DNA from: Panulirus ornatus
Taxonomy: Eukaryota > Arthropoda > Malacostraca > Decapoda > Palinuridae
Length of the DNA stretch: 64,000 bases
Direction: 5' to 3'
Assembly (NCBI RefSeq): GCF_036320965.1
Contig: NC_092225.1
Location: 8,063,002-8,127,001, forward strand
The position numbers were made by a program, and so were the translations under genes. Of the stretch, positions 45,489 through 61,020 are shown piece after piece (the stretch's first letter is position 1; every line of letters begins with the position of its first letter). The notes under the pieces were generated by a model. That model searched no databases. It had not been told where the DNA came from and was given only the letters and a program-made list of their open reading frames with translations.

Positions 45489-48429
45489 CAGTTGTAATTT
45501 TTAGTGGAATTGTGTGTGGATGTTGATAATCATGTATGGACTCTCAGGAATAATTTGTGTCGTCGTCATCCAATAATCTTGCTTGTGAAAGACGTTGTCC
45601 ATATCAGTGATAGAAATCGTATTACAGCTCTAAGCTTCCCTTGTTTTCCATACTTGGTGTATTGCTATGGTGACATCCTCTGGTAGGAGGTAGAGTCTAC
45701 ATATCAAAGGAGCTTAAGTCACAGAGAAAGTTTGTAGTCAGAAAGTGGTAGGCATTATTTGTGAGGGGCATATGTGAATGAATGAACTTAGAAAAAATAC
45801 TTGAATGAATGAAATTTAAGCTTTATACACCTTTCTTTAGGTCATATCAGTCACATTCCAAGAGGTTAGAAAGTGTCTGAATAGCAAAAGACAATATGAA
45901 AAATATAGGAATATTTTTGGTGGTACAATAAGTACATGAATCTTAATTCATAGGAAAATCAGTTATGTCGAGCTGCATGACTATCTTGAGTACTTTTGTA
46001 CTTGATAAATGGGCACATCACTGTACTCTTATTCATTTCATACACACACAGACCAGAAGGTTGTACTCTTGTGTAAGATCTCACAATAAGACTGTTTTTA
46101 TGCAGAAGTTGGTGATTTATCTATATGAACTTTTTACAAGTTTGACTCTTGCAGCAGCTGTCCTATTTTTTTTAAGTTGTTACGCATGATGCCACTATGG
46201 ATGGTATCACTCAATGTATATTATTCCTTACTAGTTATTTAGTGTTTGTTAAATGTGCCATTAAAACTCCAACTGGGAGTGTGATGAGGACACCCTGATA
46301 CAATACCCCCCAAAAAGGCAACATAGATACTCAGATTCTCAAGAAGAAAGTAAATGTGTCAGAAATTTAAGATCATTATTCTTAGTAATATATCAGATGG
46401 TAAATATTACCACAGAAAATTCCCAGTCTTTTGGCTAATGATAAATCAGCAGTTTCTTCTATCACTGAAGTTGGAGTTTCTCAGCATGATATTTTGTATA
46501 GCACCTATACAGTCAACATTTTAAGGCTTGCATATTTATATGCTGCACTTGCAAGAAGCCTGGTGCTTCTGTAAATGAAGTATTAGGCAGATGAGGTGAT
46601 TAACAGCAAATATGCGACCTGCAGGTCAGGTTAGGTAAGAGCATCTGTGTATATCTCACAGGCTGTTGGGTTACAAGTCACCTGAACATTCAGACAGGTT
46701 TTGCCAAGGTGAACTAACCAGGAATAAACAGAGTCAATGGTGCTGGTCACTGTTGCCGCCTTCCCGTTTTATTCACACTTGGGATAAGTCTCACCACACT
46801 GGCCTACTAGGTGTAAACTTCCTCTGAGGTGCAGCCCTGGCCATTAAGCAACCATTGCCTTGACCTGTCCATCATTCTTCCAGAGAATCATCAGCAGGAC
46901 TATGATAAGAGTTTATCCTCTCTACTCACTGACCGTCACCCATTCATCTGCTGTCAGTCATAATGCTCACATGATCAGTTCTGATGTGTTGCAAAACATG
47001 AAAGTTTCTCATGTATGTTGGGTAACAAAGTCCAGTTACACATAGTGCTACTTGGTTGCTGGTCATTGCTAATGTCATATATCTCCTCTGACATGGGATT
47101 ATCATTCAAGTGGTACCATCAGATGACAGAGGTGATCCTGGCGAGTCAACCATTACGCACTACCACCACCAGATAAAAGTTCCCATTTTGGAGGGCAGCA
47201 CATGGTGGTCTACCTTAACCATAAACTATGAGTAGAGTCTGTAGAAACGTCTTGTACTTAATTGGACAAAGGGATCTGCACCTCACAGGAGCTATATGAC
47301 TTAGTTTCTAATTTGTGGAAATGGAAGATTCCATCATCGGCAGTGTTAAGGAGATTAAAAAAAATAAGCGCCAGGCACTTATTTCTGGATGGCGTCATTC
47401 AGGATTTCTTTCCATGGTGAGACTTCCTCAAAACAGGATGAAACCGATGGATGTCTGTAACATTAAATGTTACAAATATCAGACATGTATACTAGATTCT
47501 TGTAGTGGAAATTTTGTAATATTGTGTAAATAAAATACTATTATAAATTTGTTTTAGGGTGCCATTTCCTTATGAAGTATGCACAGATTTGGTCACCACA
47601 CAAATCTATACCATTTACCAGCAATGTGTTTTCAGATGCCAGATTTTACACCTTATTTCATGCTTTGCTAAAGAATTAATTGGCTAAGAAATGTCTGCTA
47701 AAGATTAAGACTAGGGTAAGACAGTAGCGACATTGTAAAGTGACAGGACTGAGAGTGTGGAACAGGGAAGAAAGCAAGATAGTGCTATGAGGCAAAAGAG
47801 GAGTGAGGTAGACAACATAATGCTAAAAGAGAGAATAACACTGGGGAGAAATGATAGGAATCAAGGGGATGGGAGAGACTGGGGGCAGTAGAGTAAAATG
47901 AGAAAGCATACGTCAGGAGAGAGATTATGTGGAATACAGAAGGAAAAACATTAGTTATCAGGAATTGTTAGACTTTGGTAGAGAAAGGAACGATAAGTGT
48001 AACAAACAAAGGTCAAGAAATTGTGAGAAGAGGAATGAAGTGTGTGGATTAGGAAGAGATGGATTATGTGGAATGGAGAAAAGCTAAAATGGGAGAAGAA
48101 TTGTAGAAACAATGAGTACATAAGAATTGGAAGGAGGGTTAGTGATCGGGATTATAATGTGTGGAATGGGGATAGGACTTTGAATGGTAAAGGGAAGAAT
48201 TTGGAGAGTTCTATGGATTTTCTCCTCTAAGGCTCCACCGCATAAGCCAAGTGTGAGGGACAGTGGATAACGTGTGGGGAGGAGACTGGGAGTTTTTCCT
48301 CGCCAATAGTCCTCCCTCACCCCAGGACTTCGCGATGACTAAATGAGGCGCAACTGCCACGCAGTTTCCCTCATGTGATGTGGTTATATCCTCCTGTGTT
48401 GGCCTCCCTATGCAATCCATATGTTACCA
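45489..48429. other. Intergenic region between the convergent genes
   Basis: No coding exon recognised. The stretch 47700-48200 is purine-rich with loosely repeated GGAGAGAATAACANTGGGGAGAA-like pieces. A few short frames have no support. Confidence 0.5.
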
Positions 48430-48740
48430 CTAGCAAGCTTAATTACACAACTTGCAATATATCCTCTTAAATACACTATATGCCATAGCATACAGCTGGA
48501 AACTTACTTTATATATCCTCTTTAATGTACAATAGCGTCCCACTGGCAGCCTTCCTTGCACAACCTGCAACATATCCCCTTAATATACCATTTCCTACCA
48601 TTCTTAGCCTTCATACATCCTCTTGAACATATATGCCATTGCATAACATTAGCAACCTTCATTATACAGCCTGCAATACATCCTCTTCGACATACCATAT
48701 GCCACAGCATAATCTTGACAAAACCTATGATATATTTCCT
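48430..48740. repeat. Degenerate tandem repeat, about 60-bp unit
   Basis: About five copies of a unit holding CAACCTGCAATACATCCTCTT and CATATGCCATAGCATAAC pieces. Confidence 0.65.
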
Positions 48741-50010
48741 TACATATAGTTTCATATTCTTCATCATCTATGAAGACCTTCAGAGAAAGTATGTGAAAGT
48801 ATAGGATTTGAAAGGATTGAGGAAATGTTACCTGTTTTATCAGCAAGTTATTACATAAATCATAAGACTAATACATCTTTCATGGAAGTAAAAAGATGTC
48901 TCTGATAATATGTAATAAGTGTCTTATCGTTGGCCCTCATGCTATTAGTCACAGCAATAATAAACACGTGATAATAGCATTCCCAGCTTTCTTAAACAAG
49001 ATCACAAATGAAAAAGATGGAATATGACAACTGGGCCGACTTCCTTTAACCTAAGATCATGTCGATAGCATCAACCAGGACAAACTTAAAGACTTTACCT
49101 CAATGATCATAAACATATACTTTTAAACATGATATCTTACCTCTTACATCTAGGACCTTATTCTCCGACTCCCAGATCCAAGACTCAGATCCTGATGACT
49201 AGATATGGCTATTCCACCTCCTACTACCTACTGGTCTAACCTGGTTTTCGCTTCCTGACATCGTTATGAGCGAAAAAGGGGACTTCTGTTCCCAGCCAAT
49301 GACAGAATTTCCCTTTTTGAGGAAAATTCTGTTTTGGACTCAGGTTTCATAGAAAAATACTTATGATAATGAATATTATGAATTAGTATACTGTACCTAT
49401 CAATACATAAATGAGCAGATAAATGGGAAAGAGAGAGTGTGATCTCCCCTGGGCAGGAGTGGAGGTGTGTATGTGCAATACAGTCAGATCATAAATTACT
49501 TTTACCCATTTGGTATCAAACAACATGACAAACCGGCAAAGGATTCAGGACAAAGTTCTCACATCGTGATGTTCTTATGTGGGAATATGCAGTGCCACCA
49601 GCCAGTTCGGCACTTGTGAATTTAGTACAAGGAAGGGAGACCAGGATACACGAGACCTACTGGTCCAGTACCCAGACTCTTAAGTCACGAAACACAGAGT
49701 TTAATAACTGGATAGTTTTTGATATTACGACTTGGAATCTAACTTATCGACTTGAGACTGTGACTGAAAAAATGGTCCTAAATTCCTAGATTTGGAACAA
49801 GACTATAATGTTTAGATCTGGGGTCTGAGATTTCCTCGACTTCCACCGTGTGCCTGGGTTTCAGACTTTAATGACTAGACCTTGTACTCAAACCACAAAT
49901 CTCCTGTACCTCTCGACACCTCACCATGAACCTGCATATCTTTGCTTCATAAAACCATAATTATTTGTCTCCCAAAGACGCCAGAAATGTCCTTCTTGTG
50001 CTGCCAGCCT
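48741..50010. other. Sequence downstream of gene 2, nothing identified
   Basis: 3' flank of the minus-strand gene, probably including its 3' UTR. I did not find a convincing AATAAA on the minus strand close to the stop. Confidence 0.5.
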
Positions 50011-50201
50011 CTAGATATCAGATCCAGTGAGGTCTGCGTTGATGTTGATGGTGCTGTCTGGGGAGAGCCGTGACTTATGGGCCATGTTGACCCTCGGAAG
50101 ACCACCGTTAGCAGCGGCGCCCTTTCGCATAACAGTGTTGATGGCCACACCCACCAGGGCTCCCATCAACAGCATGCCTATGGCCAGACCAGCCATGTCA
50201 C
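50011..50201 (-). CDS. Gene 2 last exon: transmembrane helix and tail
   Basis: Acceptor AACTTGCAG; the split codon G|GT gives Gly. Encodes DMAGLAIGMLLMGALVGVAI, then NTVMRKGAAANGGLPRVNMA and a polar tail ending LTGSDI and TAG. Positive charge follows the hydrophobic segment, so the tail should be cytoplasmic. Confidence 0.85.
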
Positions 50202-52047
50202 CTGCAAGTTGCAATCATGGCTTAATCGATGTTATTCTACCTGTATTGAAATGTAAATCAGCCGGCAGCAAGCAGAATCTTATTAACTTTATCAGTTGCA
50301 CAGATCTTAATACATGATACTGTATAGGAAGGCATATATAAGATTATGCTGGATTGAAAATTTCAAAAGCACAGAAATCCAAATTTTTCACGAGGTATAT
50401 ACAGGGATGACGAAAACCTAAGACTCACCGGATTGGTATCCTTTGCTTGAGCTGTACGAGTAGTCGTTGCCTATTCGCGTAACCTCCACCATACTGTTTG
50501 ACACAGCCACGATTGACACAGACGAGGGCTGCAAGGACACAAAATGTATTTTCATTTGATCTTTTGAGTGCTTGGTGCCTGAACATGCAGGAGGGTGTAA
50601 GGTGTGAAATCAACCTTAGGACCTATGTTTACTGCCATTCATGGTTATCTCTGACCACATTTCACACAGCAATTCCACTCTGTGACGCATCACGTTCTGA
50701 AAGTTCTCATTACACGAAAAGAATAATGTTTCTCAGTTTTCTCTTGACCTCCTACCATTCCCTACATCCATCTAATGCTAAATACAAGACTAGACTAGCA
50801 AGTCACCAAGCAAATTTTCCAATCTTTCTTACAGGTGATGATTAACTGATACATTTTGTGCAGAAGAGGAAGCATCTTCTTAATGATACATAGTATTGTA
50901 GAATGAATGGATGATGTTGAGAAGATTTCATAGTAGAAAGAATCACCTAAACACGGATACAAAAAAAAATCTCGGTAATAAGAACGAATTATATTGAATC
51001 TCATAACTACTCAAGTTCATACTGAAACATGAGATCAAACAGCAACTAACCTTTCCACGATTGCTTGTTGTCTTCTTCATCTGTACAACGATCACCAGCT
51101 GGGAAGTGCTGACGGCAGACCTGATCAGTTGAACGGCAGTGGCCATGTCACTCTCCAATTGGCTTCCAGGGGCGGTCCCGACCACCTTAGACTTCTCCAA
51201 GACGGTGAACAAGAGCCGTACTCTGTTGTCCCCTGCCTCTATCTGCCCACATAAGCAGCAGGAAAGTGGTGAAAGAGAAACTGGTAAATGAAGATTCGAA
51301 TAACAACATTCACACTTGTGTGCACTGTCTAAATGTTCTCTCTGTCTAACTTATTTGCCAGTGTTGTTATAGGCAACTTTGTGCTAAAGTTCATACAAAA
51401 AGAGGACCTGATTATGAAAGTATTAGGCATGTCTCCATAATAAAATATGACTGATGATACCGTCCGTAAAATGTTCTTTATTGTTTACTCTTTCTCTCTC
51501 TCTGTGAAGTTGAAAGTGGGTTTGTGTATCATCTCATCTGGAGCGATGGAAAAACCTGGTAACGCCAGCACATTTTCTTTTTTAACATTTCACCCATGAC
51601 TCTGGAACTGGAACATGGTGATCTACAGCCAGCGACCCATCCATTACTATCCAGAAGGATGGCTCATGCTCTCTATTCCACTCATTCTGATTCTTGTACA
51701 TCCTAGTCCTCTATCCTTACATGCTAAAACCTACATGATCCATCACCATGTCAAAGTTGGAAAGAACCCTGGGACTAGATCACTGTAATCTATAGACCAT
51801 GAACCATCCATTACTGTCCAGAGGGGTGACTCAAACTGTCTATTCCACTCATCGTGATTATTGCACATCATTCTCATTACAAACTGTAAACTACGCGATC
51901 CTTCAATCTGTCTTTCTGTCTCATATTCAGTACGACTCTCCTTTCCTGGTGTTTGCTTCACCTTATTTGCACAATTCCACAGTCATCCTCTGTCCTTCCA
52001 TCCTTTGCGAACATCCAAACATTATCCTCTTCCACTCTTTAAGTCAC

Positions 52048-52090
<43 letters not shown>

Positions 52091-54259
52091 CCAGTGCCGC
52101 CCATTCCTTCGTATGAACTCATTCAGATCTTTGTCATGATCGGATTCTCTTCTTTTAACAAATGTATAAAAACGTCTAAAAACTCTTGAAATTCTGAATT
52201 CCTTGTTCCCCCTCGTTATCTTTCTTACATTCTAGACTTCCTCTTCTCAACTACCACCATCAAGTGCATCCTTATCATTCACTTTTTGCTTCCTCGCTTC
52301 AGACACCATCAGGGCTTACTGGCAGCTCAGGCAATAAGGATAGAAAGATCAGTACGACATACAGCGTACTGGAGGCTGCATGGAGTTGTACATGGCAAAA
52401 GTAAACAATCTTAGGTGTTGGTAGTGTCTCATGTTTCATAAGGTGTGCCACAAGTAGCTTTGATATCTTTTGCAAAATCTATATCTAACACTGAAAAATA
52501 TCTAGATGCGTATAGTTAGGGGTTTTCCAGATGACACTACAGAAAGTACGCGGATAATATCACAAGGCACAGTTAATTAGAAAATTTTATGATATACTAA
52601 CAGGCGGAGCAGATACCAACTGAATTCAGTTTAGAAACAAAAATTGAAGTTAGTGATTTTTCATATACCATCAACAATGGCCTCATTTGCATACACACAT
52701 TATGTAGCTGTCATGTATGATGCACCGAAACCAATTTCTGACATTCACAGCCATGCCCTACAAACTATTTCCTTGATCATTCATATGCACCCTTGTTCAG
52801 CCCACTAACAGCACGTCGTGCACCATATAACGCATCGATACCATTCATTGTCTCATGCATACCTCTCACCGTCCTTACTGTTCAGGTCCTTATATCCCAA
52901 ATTTCCTTCATTCCATCTTCGTTTTCTATCTGGTCTCCTCCTTTCCCCTCCTCCCTCCACTTATCACACGTAGATTCCCTTATTCAGTCTTTCTTTGCTA
53001 ATCCATCACATAAGACCACACCATTTCAGCACACCCTCGCCAGCCCTCTCACTCCTACTGCCCTTACTACCACACCTCTCTTATATTGCCGCACTTTACA
53101 GAACCAACCAATCTCACACCACATAGTCCTCAGACACTTCCTTTCCAGCCTGTTCATCTTCTTCCTTTCTTTTGCATCCCGGACCAAAGATTTTCATCAA
53201 TACAAAACCATCGCGACCACTATACCATCAGCTACATCCATCTTCGCCCAGAGAGACACAGACCTCTCCCTCCTTACACACGTCACTGCAGCCTGGACCT
53301 CAGCTTCCCTCGCTCACCCTATGACTCACTTCCGTTGCAATGTCCACTTCCAGGTACCTGAAGCACTCCACTTCCTCCAGGTCCGCCTCTTTCAAACCTA
53401 CACTCACCCCTTCCTTTCTCATCATCCTGCTGCACCTCATTTCCTTACTTTTGTTTACATCTAACACTTTCCCAAACTCTGTCACCTGATTCTAGAATTT
53501 CACTCTTGAGTCTACCACCAGAGCCATGTTATCTGTAAACTGCAACTGTTTCACCCCACGTATACAGTAAACCTGCCCCATGCTCTAAAACCCATGCACG
53601 TAAACTCACTCATCACCACGTTCATAAATCATCGCACAGCCTTGATGCAACCTCACCTTTGTTGAGAACAACTCACTTTACTCCCTTCCTTGCTGCACAG
53701 ATTCATTACTCTCATGTTAAAAGTTCCTCGATGATTTAGTAACATTTAACTTGCAACATATATTAACTGCATCTTCCACAATCATATCTTATACACTCTC
53801 CAGATCCATATGTACCATGTACAGTAAAATCTCCTTTACCAAGTATTTCTTACATAAAAATTCTAAATCAAATATCTTGACCACACATCCTCAACCTCAT
53901 CTAAAGCCACACTCCTTCTCAATCAGACGATCTGAGAAGGCCAACACACTATCAACCAACACTCTCTCATACACTTTACCAGGTAAACCCAATAGACTTG
54001 TGCTTCTGTAATTAGACCTGGCAGGGAGTGAATAAATCCACTTTTCAGAAAAACCAGACAGCTGGTGAAAATGGCTCTCCATGAATTTCAATCACGTAAT
54101 GTCACTGATAAACAGGTGGCATATTCCCAGAGAGTTACGTGCCACCCCTTTCTCAAGGCAGATCTCACTGTACGGATTCACAGGTATGTAGGTAATCATT
54201 TCCCTCACAGTTGACTACCAGATTTTATTCCCACAAGTTAGGCCATGCTAAACTGTGCC

Positions 54260-54306
<47 letters not shown>

Positions 54307-57300
54307 CCAATGCCGCCTATTCCTTCGTATGAACTCCTTCAGATCTTTGTCATGACCGGATTCTCTTCTTTTAACAAATGTATAAAAACGTCTAAAAACT
54401 CTTGAAATTCTGAATTCCTTGTTCCCCTCGTCATCTTTCTCACATTCTAGACTTCCTCTTCTCAGCTACCACCATCCACTGCATCCTTATCATTCACTTC
54501 TTGCTTCCTCTCTTCAGACACCATCCCCGGTCCTATAGCAGGTGTCCAGCTTAATCCATAACACATCCTCCATCGTTTTCCTTTTCCAGCTTAACTTCTC
54601 CAGGTGTGTCTTCCCCAAAGACTTTTCCTTTGCAACTCCATCTATAAGGGATTTAGCAGTCATAAAAACAACATGCCAGTCTCACCCTAACCACAAGTCC
54701 AGACAGATAGCTTATTCTTAACACTTAACATAAATCCATCTACCTTTAGAAGCCTTTCACCGCTTCAGAAACCTCAGCTAGATCAACCACATATAATCGA
54801 CCATGTTCTCTAGCCATACTGTGTTAATTTTACAGTATTTTTCTTCACGGGTCAAAATTAATCCCTTACATACACCAGGGTTACATTTCCTTAAACATTG
54901 TCACGGAAAACATCTAATGTATTCAACACCATCCTTGTTCACATACACTCTCCTCACTTATCATTATGCCATTCTTAAACCTGTTCTTCACTTACTCTAT
55001 ACATCGCTGTACCGACTGATTAGGCATACCATTATGATCTTAAATTTCCCGCCTGCATTACAAGAAATGAATGATTCCCTCATTCATTAGTGACATATAC
55101 AGATGCCATACAACACCTGCAACTGTAATTACCCTGCGGGAAAATCTTCAAGGCTCAGTTACACAGAGATCACGGTGGGAGAATGTCGCGCGCGCGCGTC
55201 TATGCAGGCTCTGCCCTGACTAAACCGCAATGTGAACAGACGAGATTTTGTGGGTTGTGGGTGATGGCCAGCTATCATACCTGGACACTTCAGGAAACTA
55301 TGAAGAGTGATTCTGAGCATCAGAGAAAGACAACACGCACGTCTTCTCCAAACAACAATCTCATACGCTTCGGTTATCATAACTCTAAACTTAAACCCTT
55401 CTCCTTTTAGAGACCCGTCACGACTTACAACAGCTCAACCCAAACAACATGTATTCGTAACACATCCTACAACCAAATAAATGTCGTCCATACTATTGGT
55501 GACGGTGCAATGATTTTCTAGTGTTTATTACTTCTATTTAATCCCTCTTAACCGAGGCTAGTCCTTAAGTACAAAGGTGCCCGGGTGCAAAAATTAATTT
55601 TGGGGTACCCTCAGCCTAAATCCTAAAGATATCTGGTATGGAGGAGGGATTCATATGAAATATACTTGAAATATGTTGTTCTTAATTGATTTAGTCTTTA
55701 GTTTATTACACTCTTGTGTCAACTGAATCTTTTGGGTTAATGACAAATGAAATTAACTATATACTGGTCCCCCTTCACCGAGACTTAGGGATCCCTTCAA
55801 TCGAGGTCCCGGATACCTCACACCCGCTGCACTCCGTAAGGGCCGGCCCTACTCATGAGCACTTCGTCTCTGACCTGCTAGTCACATCCCATACAAACAA
55901 AATCACAGTTTCCACAGTAATCACCTTATCCCACGCATGTTAACGTTTTATTTCACTCCATAAACATTTCTGAACTTTTTTTTTTTGCGACTACAACATT
56001 ACATCTTTATGTACAATGGATTCAGTACAGCTTTCTTTTCATTTTCCTTTAGATTTCCTTCTTAGAACACTTTTTGTCCTCTTATCTCCTATTTCTCTGT
56101 ATATCTGGTTACTTCTAACCTCATCACTGACCCTAGCCTGTTTCTCACCTTTCACCAATTTCGTTTCCTCAAACCATGATGGTAATCCTTTATAATTACT
56201 ACCTTCTTCCTCTGGCCATACAACTCTTTCGTTGCACTTATGATAAATTTTTTTTGAGATACACCCATACCTATTTCATTTCTCTATATTCATCAAACAA
56301 AATCTGCTTTTCACTGAGCACCTCGATGAATTCAGCTTGATCTCCCCTTCTCTCAAATTTCAGTCCCACTATACCTTCTACAGTGGCCTTTTCTTTACAA
56401 TTTCTGGGACACTAACTACTGTTCACCATGTGGTGGTATGACACTACTACTTTTCTCATTCACATCCAACACATATTTGACACCCTATCACCCTCTACAA
56501 TGCCTTATGTTTAATGCCACCAACACAGATCTAATAATCTATGCCAAAATAAGGCTGATATATATGCAAATCAGCCTGTCGCTTGTCATACCATGCTATT
56601 CCTTTCATTCTCATATCATACCTGTCTATTATACTCCAGTCACTATCATGATTCCCATCCACTACATTCATTATCCTCCAAAGCATTCTAAAATCCTCCT
56701 TCTGAGTTCAAGTGCTCAGCATAAATAACTACACATTTGTCTTTAACAACTCGCTGATTATGCAAATGTAAACCTCATGTCTAGCCCTTGTCACCTGATC
56801 TGTAGTCTTCTGTAGTCCAACCCAGACTAATCTTTAAATCACGTCAGTGAACAGTTGTGTAACTCGCCCACAACAAACAGTCACACCTTTACTCTAGCTC
56901 CTCCGTCCTTCTCTTACCGCATCATGTGGTCATCATATTCTCCTTGATATCCTTTTCTTTGTATTTTTCTGGATGTAAACACTTGAGATCATGAGACTAG
57001 ATTTACTGTTGTCAACAGATGAATCCTAAAGTGATTGTGCTTAACAAAAAGGATGTTAAGAATACAACTGGTGTACAAGACACAGTTCGCTACAGTTGTA
57101 GGTTAAAAACAAGAAACAAAACTTTAAACTTGAAAACTTTTCTTCATAATACAAAAACATGGCACAGGGTCACTTCAAAAGCTACTGCTACATTGGGAAA
57201 GCAGAGAGTCGCTTAAGGGGCGACTGCATTATCAAGGGTGTTTTTGTAGTTACTCAAGTTGCCGAATTCTCGTTATGGTAACTATAGTGTGCTCACAGTC

Positions 57301-58064
57301 TCCTGAGAACACCATGATCATCATTCGTATCATTCAGGTCTTGAGATCTCAAGTGTTGCGCCTGGTGAGTTTTGTTCCACACTCACACAAGGTAGTGTAT
57401 GAACTTGTGTTTTGTTACTGATGTTTATTTCGTATAAATGAATTAAATAAAGAGGCCCTAACTTGACTTGAATGTGCCGTACCTCACCAGAAGGAATTCG
57501 TCTCCACTACAACCAAAGTAAAACATGAGGACAATCATTAGTTCCATTTTTAACAAAACCTTAAAAAAATATGTTCATGTGCACTTAAGGATGCACTTAA
57601 AGGAAAAGAAAATCATTAGAAAGACTTATAAAATAATACAAACAATAGCTTAACAGAAACCATCTATAACTTGCAAAGCAGTGATCATATTACCACAGTG
57701 TTACAGATCTAAGGATCTAATTGCTCCGAGGGAACCTTATCAGTAACCCTAACCAACGCCTCTGCTACACCTCATGGAGTGAGCCAAGACTAATGGCAAC
57801 CATGAAGTGACCTTAACCATGGGCAACGTATGGCTGATGGTGACTTACTGCTATCTTGTTGATCCTGAGGGGAGACACGATAGCCACGTCTGCCAAGGCC
57901 CGCTGGGCGGAGTACATCAGCTTGTCTCGCTCCTGCTTCACCTTCTCCAGGCTGTCAGGCGGCAGGTCCAAAATAAAGCTACGCATCTGAGAAAACATAA
58001 TTAGTAAGTCTCAAGAATCATGCTAGCACTCTGCTTGGTCATGGTTGCCTTAATGATATTGATG

Positions 58065-58116
<52 letters not shown>

Positions 58117-58208
58117 GTAATAAGAGTGATACTAATGTTTATAATTACTAATGATAACACAACAACTAAAACAATACTAATGTTAATAATAACAATAATA
58201 ATAATAAC

Positions 58209-58261
<53 letters not shown>

Positions 58262-60931
58262 TAATAATAATAATTTCTAGATATAACTATGGAACTCCTC
58301 CGTATGTCAATCATTACAGAAGCGAGTCCAAAGACGGTGCAGCTATGTTTGCTGCTGTCTTAAAGCAGATTTAGCGAGACCGTCACTATCATGTGAAGAG
58401 GAAGTACACCATCTAGTTGGTAAGGGGAGGAGTTGGGACAAACTCTTCACCAAAAACTGTATATGTCGTGAGGTGGGGATGATGAGGAGAGAGTCCACAG
58501 AGCTCCAAGATGAGATGGTGATGAGGTTCAATGATCACCAAAGAGGAAGGACGTACATTCGGCACCAACGGAATGGCAAAGAACCACCGAGACGTCACTA
58601 AGAATGAGCCGGTCACCATGGAAGACATATACGCCACCAAGAGGAGGGAAATAAAGTAGTTGGTAGGGTGCAAGTACTAGATAGCAAGGAGGGAGAGATG
58701 CATTATACACCCTGCCACGATGATGGAGGAGCACACACAAACCACCCTAAGGATGCAGATTATCAAAGACAGAAAGGTTTTCTTATTACTACATGTAGGA
58801 AGGGGGCCATAAGAGACCAGGGATGGAGCAGTTTGGTCACACCAGTTACCAGAACTGCAAGAACACAAGTCAACAAGGAGAGAGGAGGTACGCTAAGTAC
58901 ACTGAATACAGTGGGTCAGTATTATGGTAGGGAGTCGCATCACGAGATCTAACCTGTCGTCACAGGTGCACCTCCTCCCTCCCCTGACCACTCGACATGA
59001 TAGCTTCCAGTCACAAGGTGAGGTCCTCTACTCAAGGGGAGCCACAGTTATCAGAGGGGTCATATCTGTCTTGGGTAGGTCACAACCATCAGAGTAAAGG
59101 TCACATCCGTTTTGAACATGATGCCGACCAGTCATGGAAACTCTCTTCTTGGCTAATATCTTGAAGTTGTGAGAAAACGTCACACTACAGTCTACAAACA
59201 TTATTTCTGAAGAACATGAACTCCCGTGAAGCCAAAAGATATTGGTCGTAACGCTGGTCATAACGCTGCCAAAGGCACCTATACCCTTTAGGTCCTGCGT
59301 CCCACCTAGAAATGCGGTCTTTGGCTAACAACACTTAACTTACCTGGGTATTGTTATAACAAGATGAGATGTCGATGGTGTGCATCATGGGCGGCTCTGA
59401 CTGGAAGTCGTACATGTTGTAGATGAGATGAGGGAAGCCTGATAACTGTGGAGGAGGGAAAGAGGGTGTCATTACCAGTGTTGGGGCATCTGATCATCCG
59501 GCGAAGTACATGAGGAGACGTCTGTCACAGGGGATGGGCGTGAAGCCAGGGATAAAGCGGGTGGTAATGGACTGGGTTTTGTAGGGTTGATGGGCGCAGA
59601 GAGAAGAGCTGGTGATTATAAGGCTGGGAGGGAGGGACAAACCTAAAGCGTCAGAGATATAATACATAAACATTACTTCATTATGCTAACTTTCAAGTTA
59701 TGAAAAACTTCTTTATTAATTTGAAAAAAAAAAGCTTATAAAGTATCCAGAACACAAAGTAGATATTTTAAATTTAGGCTTCAGATTCTGGATCACAAGG
59801 TATGCTTTGCATCCATTATCTAGTTATCATAAATTGAACCAGTGTCACCTGATGATAACGACTGTTTTATCCGTGACTCCTCTTAGAAGAGATAAAGGAG
59901 TAGATAAAGATCGAAACCGACATTTCTTCTCGTTTTGTCCCAGAAATTATTCCGTAATCAATTCTGAATCTTACTTGCCGAGATACTTTCACATTTGATA
60001 TGTTGTTATTTATGTCCTCCATTAGCGGCCCTGCGTGTATCATCACGTATCTCTCCCTTCTTTCTTCTGAGATGGTAGAGTGGGAGTTCTTCAACCTCTC
60101 GTGGTTGTTCAGTGTGCCCCGGCCCATCAGTTTCACTTGTTCATTTCAGTCCGCTGAACAGGTAACCATACACCACAGCAGTGCTCCATTTCGGTCATCA
60201 ATTATATTCATAATTACCTTAGGATCAGTCCCTATGAAAGAGTCCTGGTGTTAACCAGGACTCTTTCTAAGGCTCCTGCAGCCCAAAGCTGCGCGACTTC
60301 TAGTATCAGGTAAATACAGACCCTTTTAGGGTGAGAAGTTTTTTGACGAGACTATACTGCTCGTGATATAGCTTCGTCAAAAGTGGCTTTTCATTAGCTG
60401 TGCAGCCTCTTGCAGGCGGAGTTCAGTAACACCTATTTTACAGAATTCGTTACATGTCTCTCACTGTGAAAGTTCTCATCATCATGCTAATCATTTTTTG
60501 GCTTAAAAACACAATCTCATCAATGAGTTCCTCGAAGTTGTATTTCATAGTTACTACCAAACCTTTGACAGTTTTTCTTCACAGTGTAATACAACCCCAG
60601 TAGTGACTTGTAGGAAGGCGCCAAGATATTGTTAGTCCCTCTGTGATACATTTCTTGAAATTTCTCTATCATATTCCATCAGCTTATCTTCCAGCCATCT
60701 TTATATATTACCCAGGTCACTTTGTGATTTTCTTCGGTCCTCTTCATATCCCCATTGTTTTACAGACTCTCGTGTAGTTTACAAAACACCTGACCATACC
60801 CTCCCATACATCCATGTTAGGGCATAACATGAAACTAAGCAAGAAACTTAAAGATGTATATAAGTATATTTATTGATTCGAAGTAGTGGATGAATGGGAT
60901 ACACTAAACGAGGACTTGGTCAATGCAAACA

Positions 60932-61020
<89 letters not shown>

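Noticed and set aside
52047..54525. LTR retrotransposon bounded by the R2 direct repeats
   Set aside because: The interior encodes an RTE-type RT in decayed form, no TG..CA ends, no primer-binding site and no integrase.
57019..57216. 65-codon Lys-rich frame as a small gene
   Set aside because: No start context, no motif and it lies within an intron of gene 2; left unassigned.
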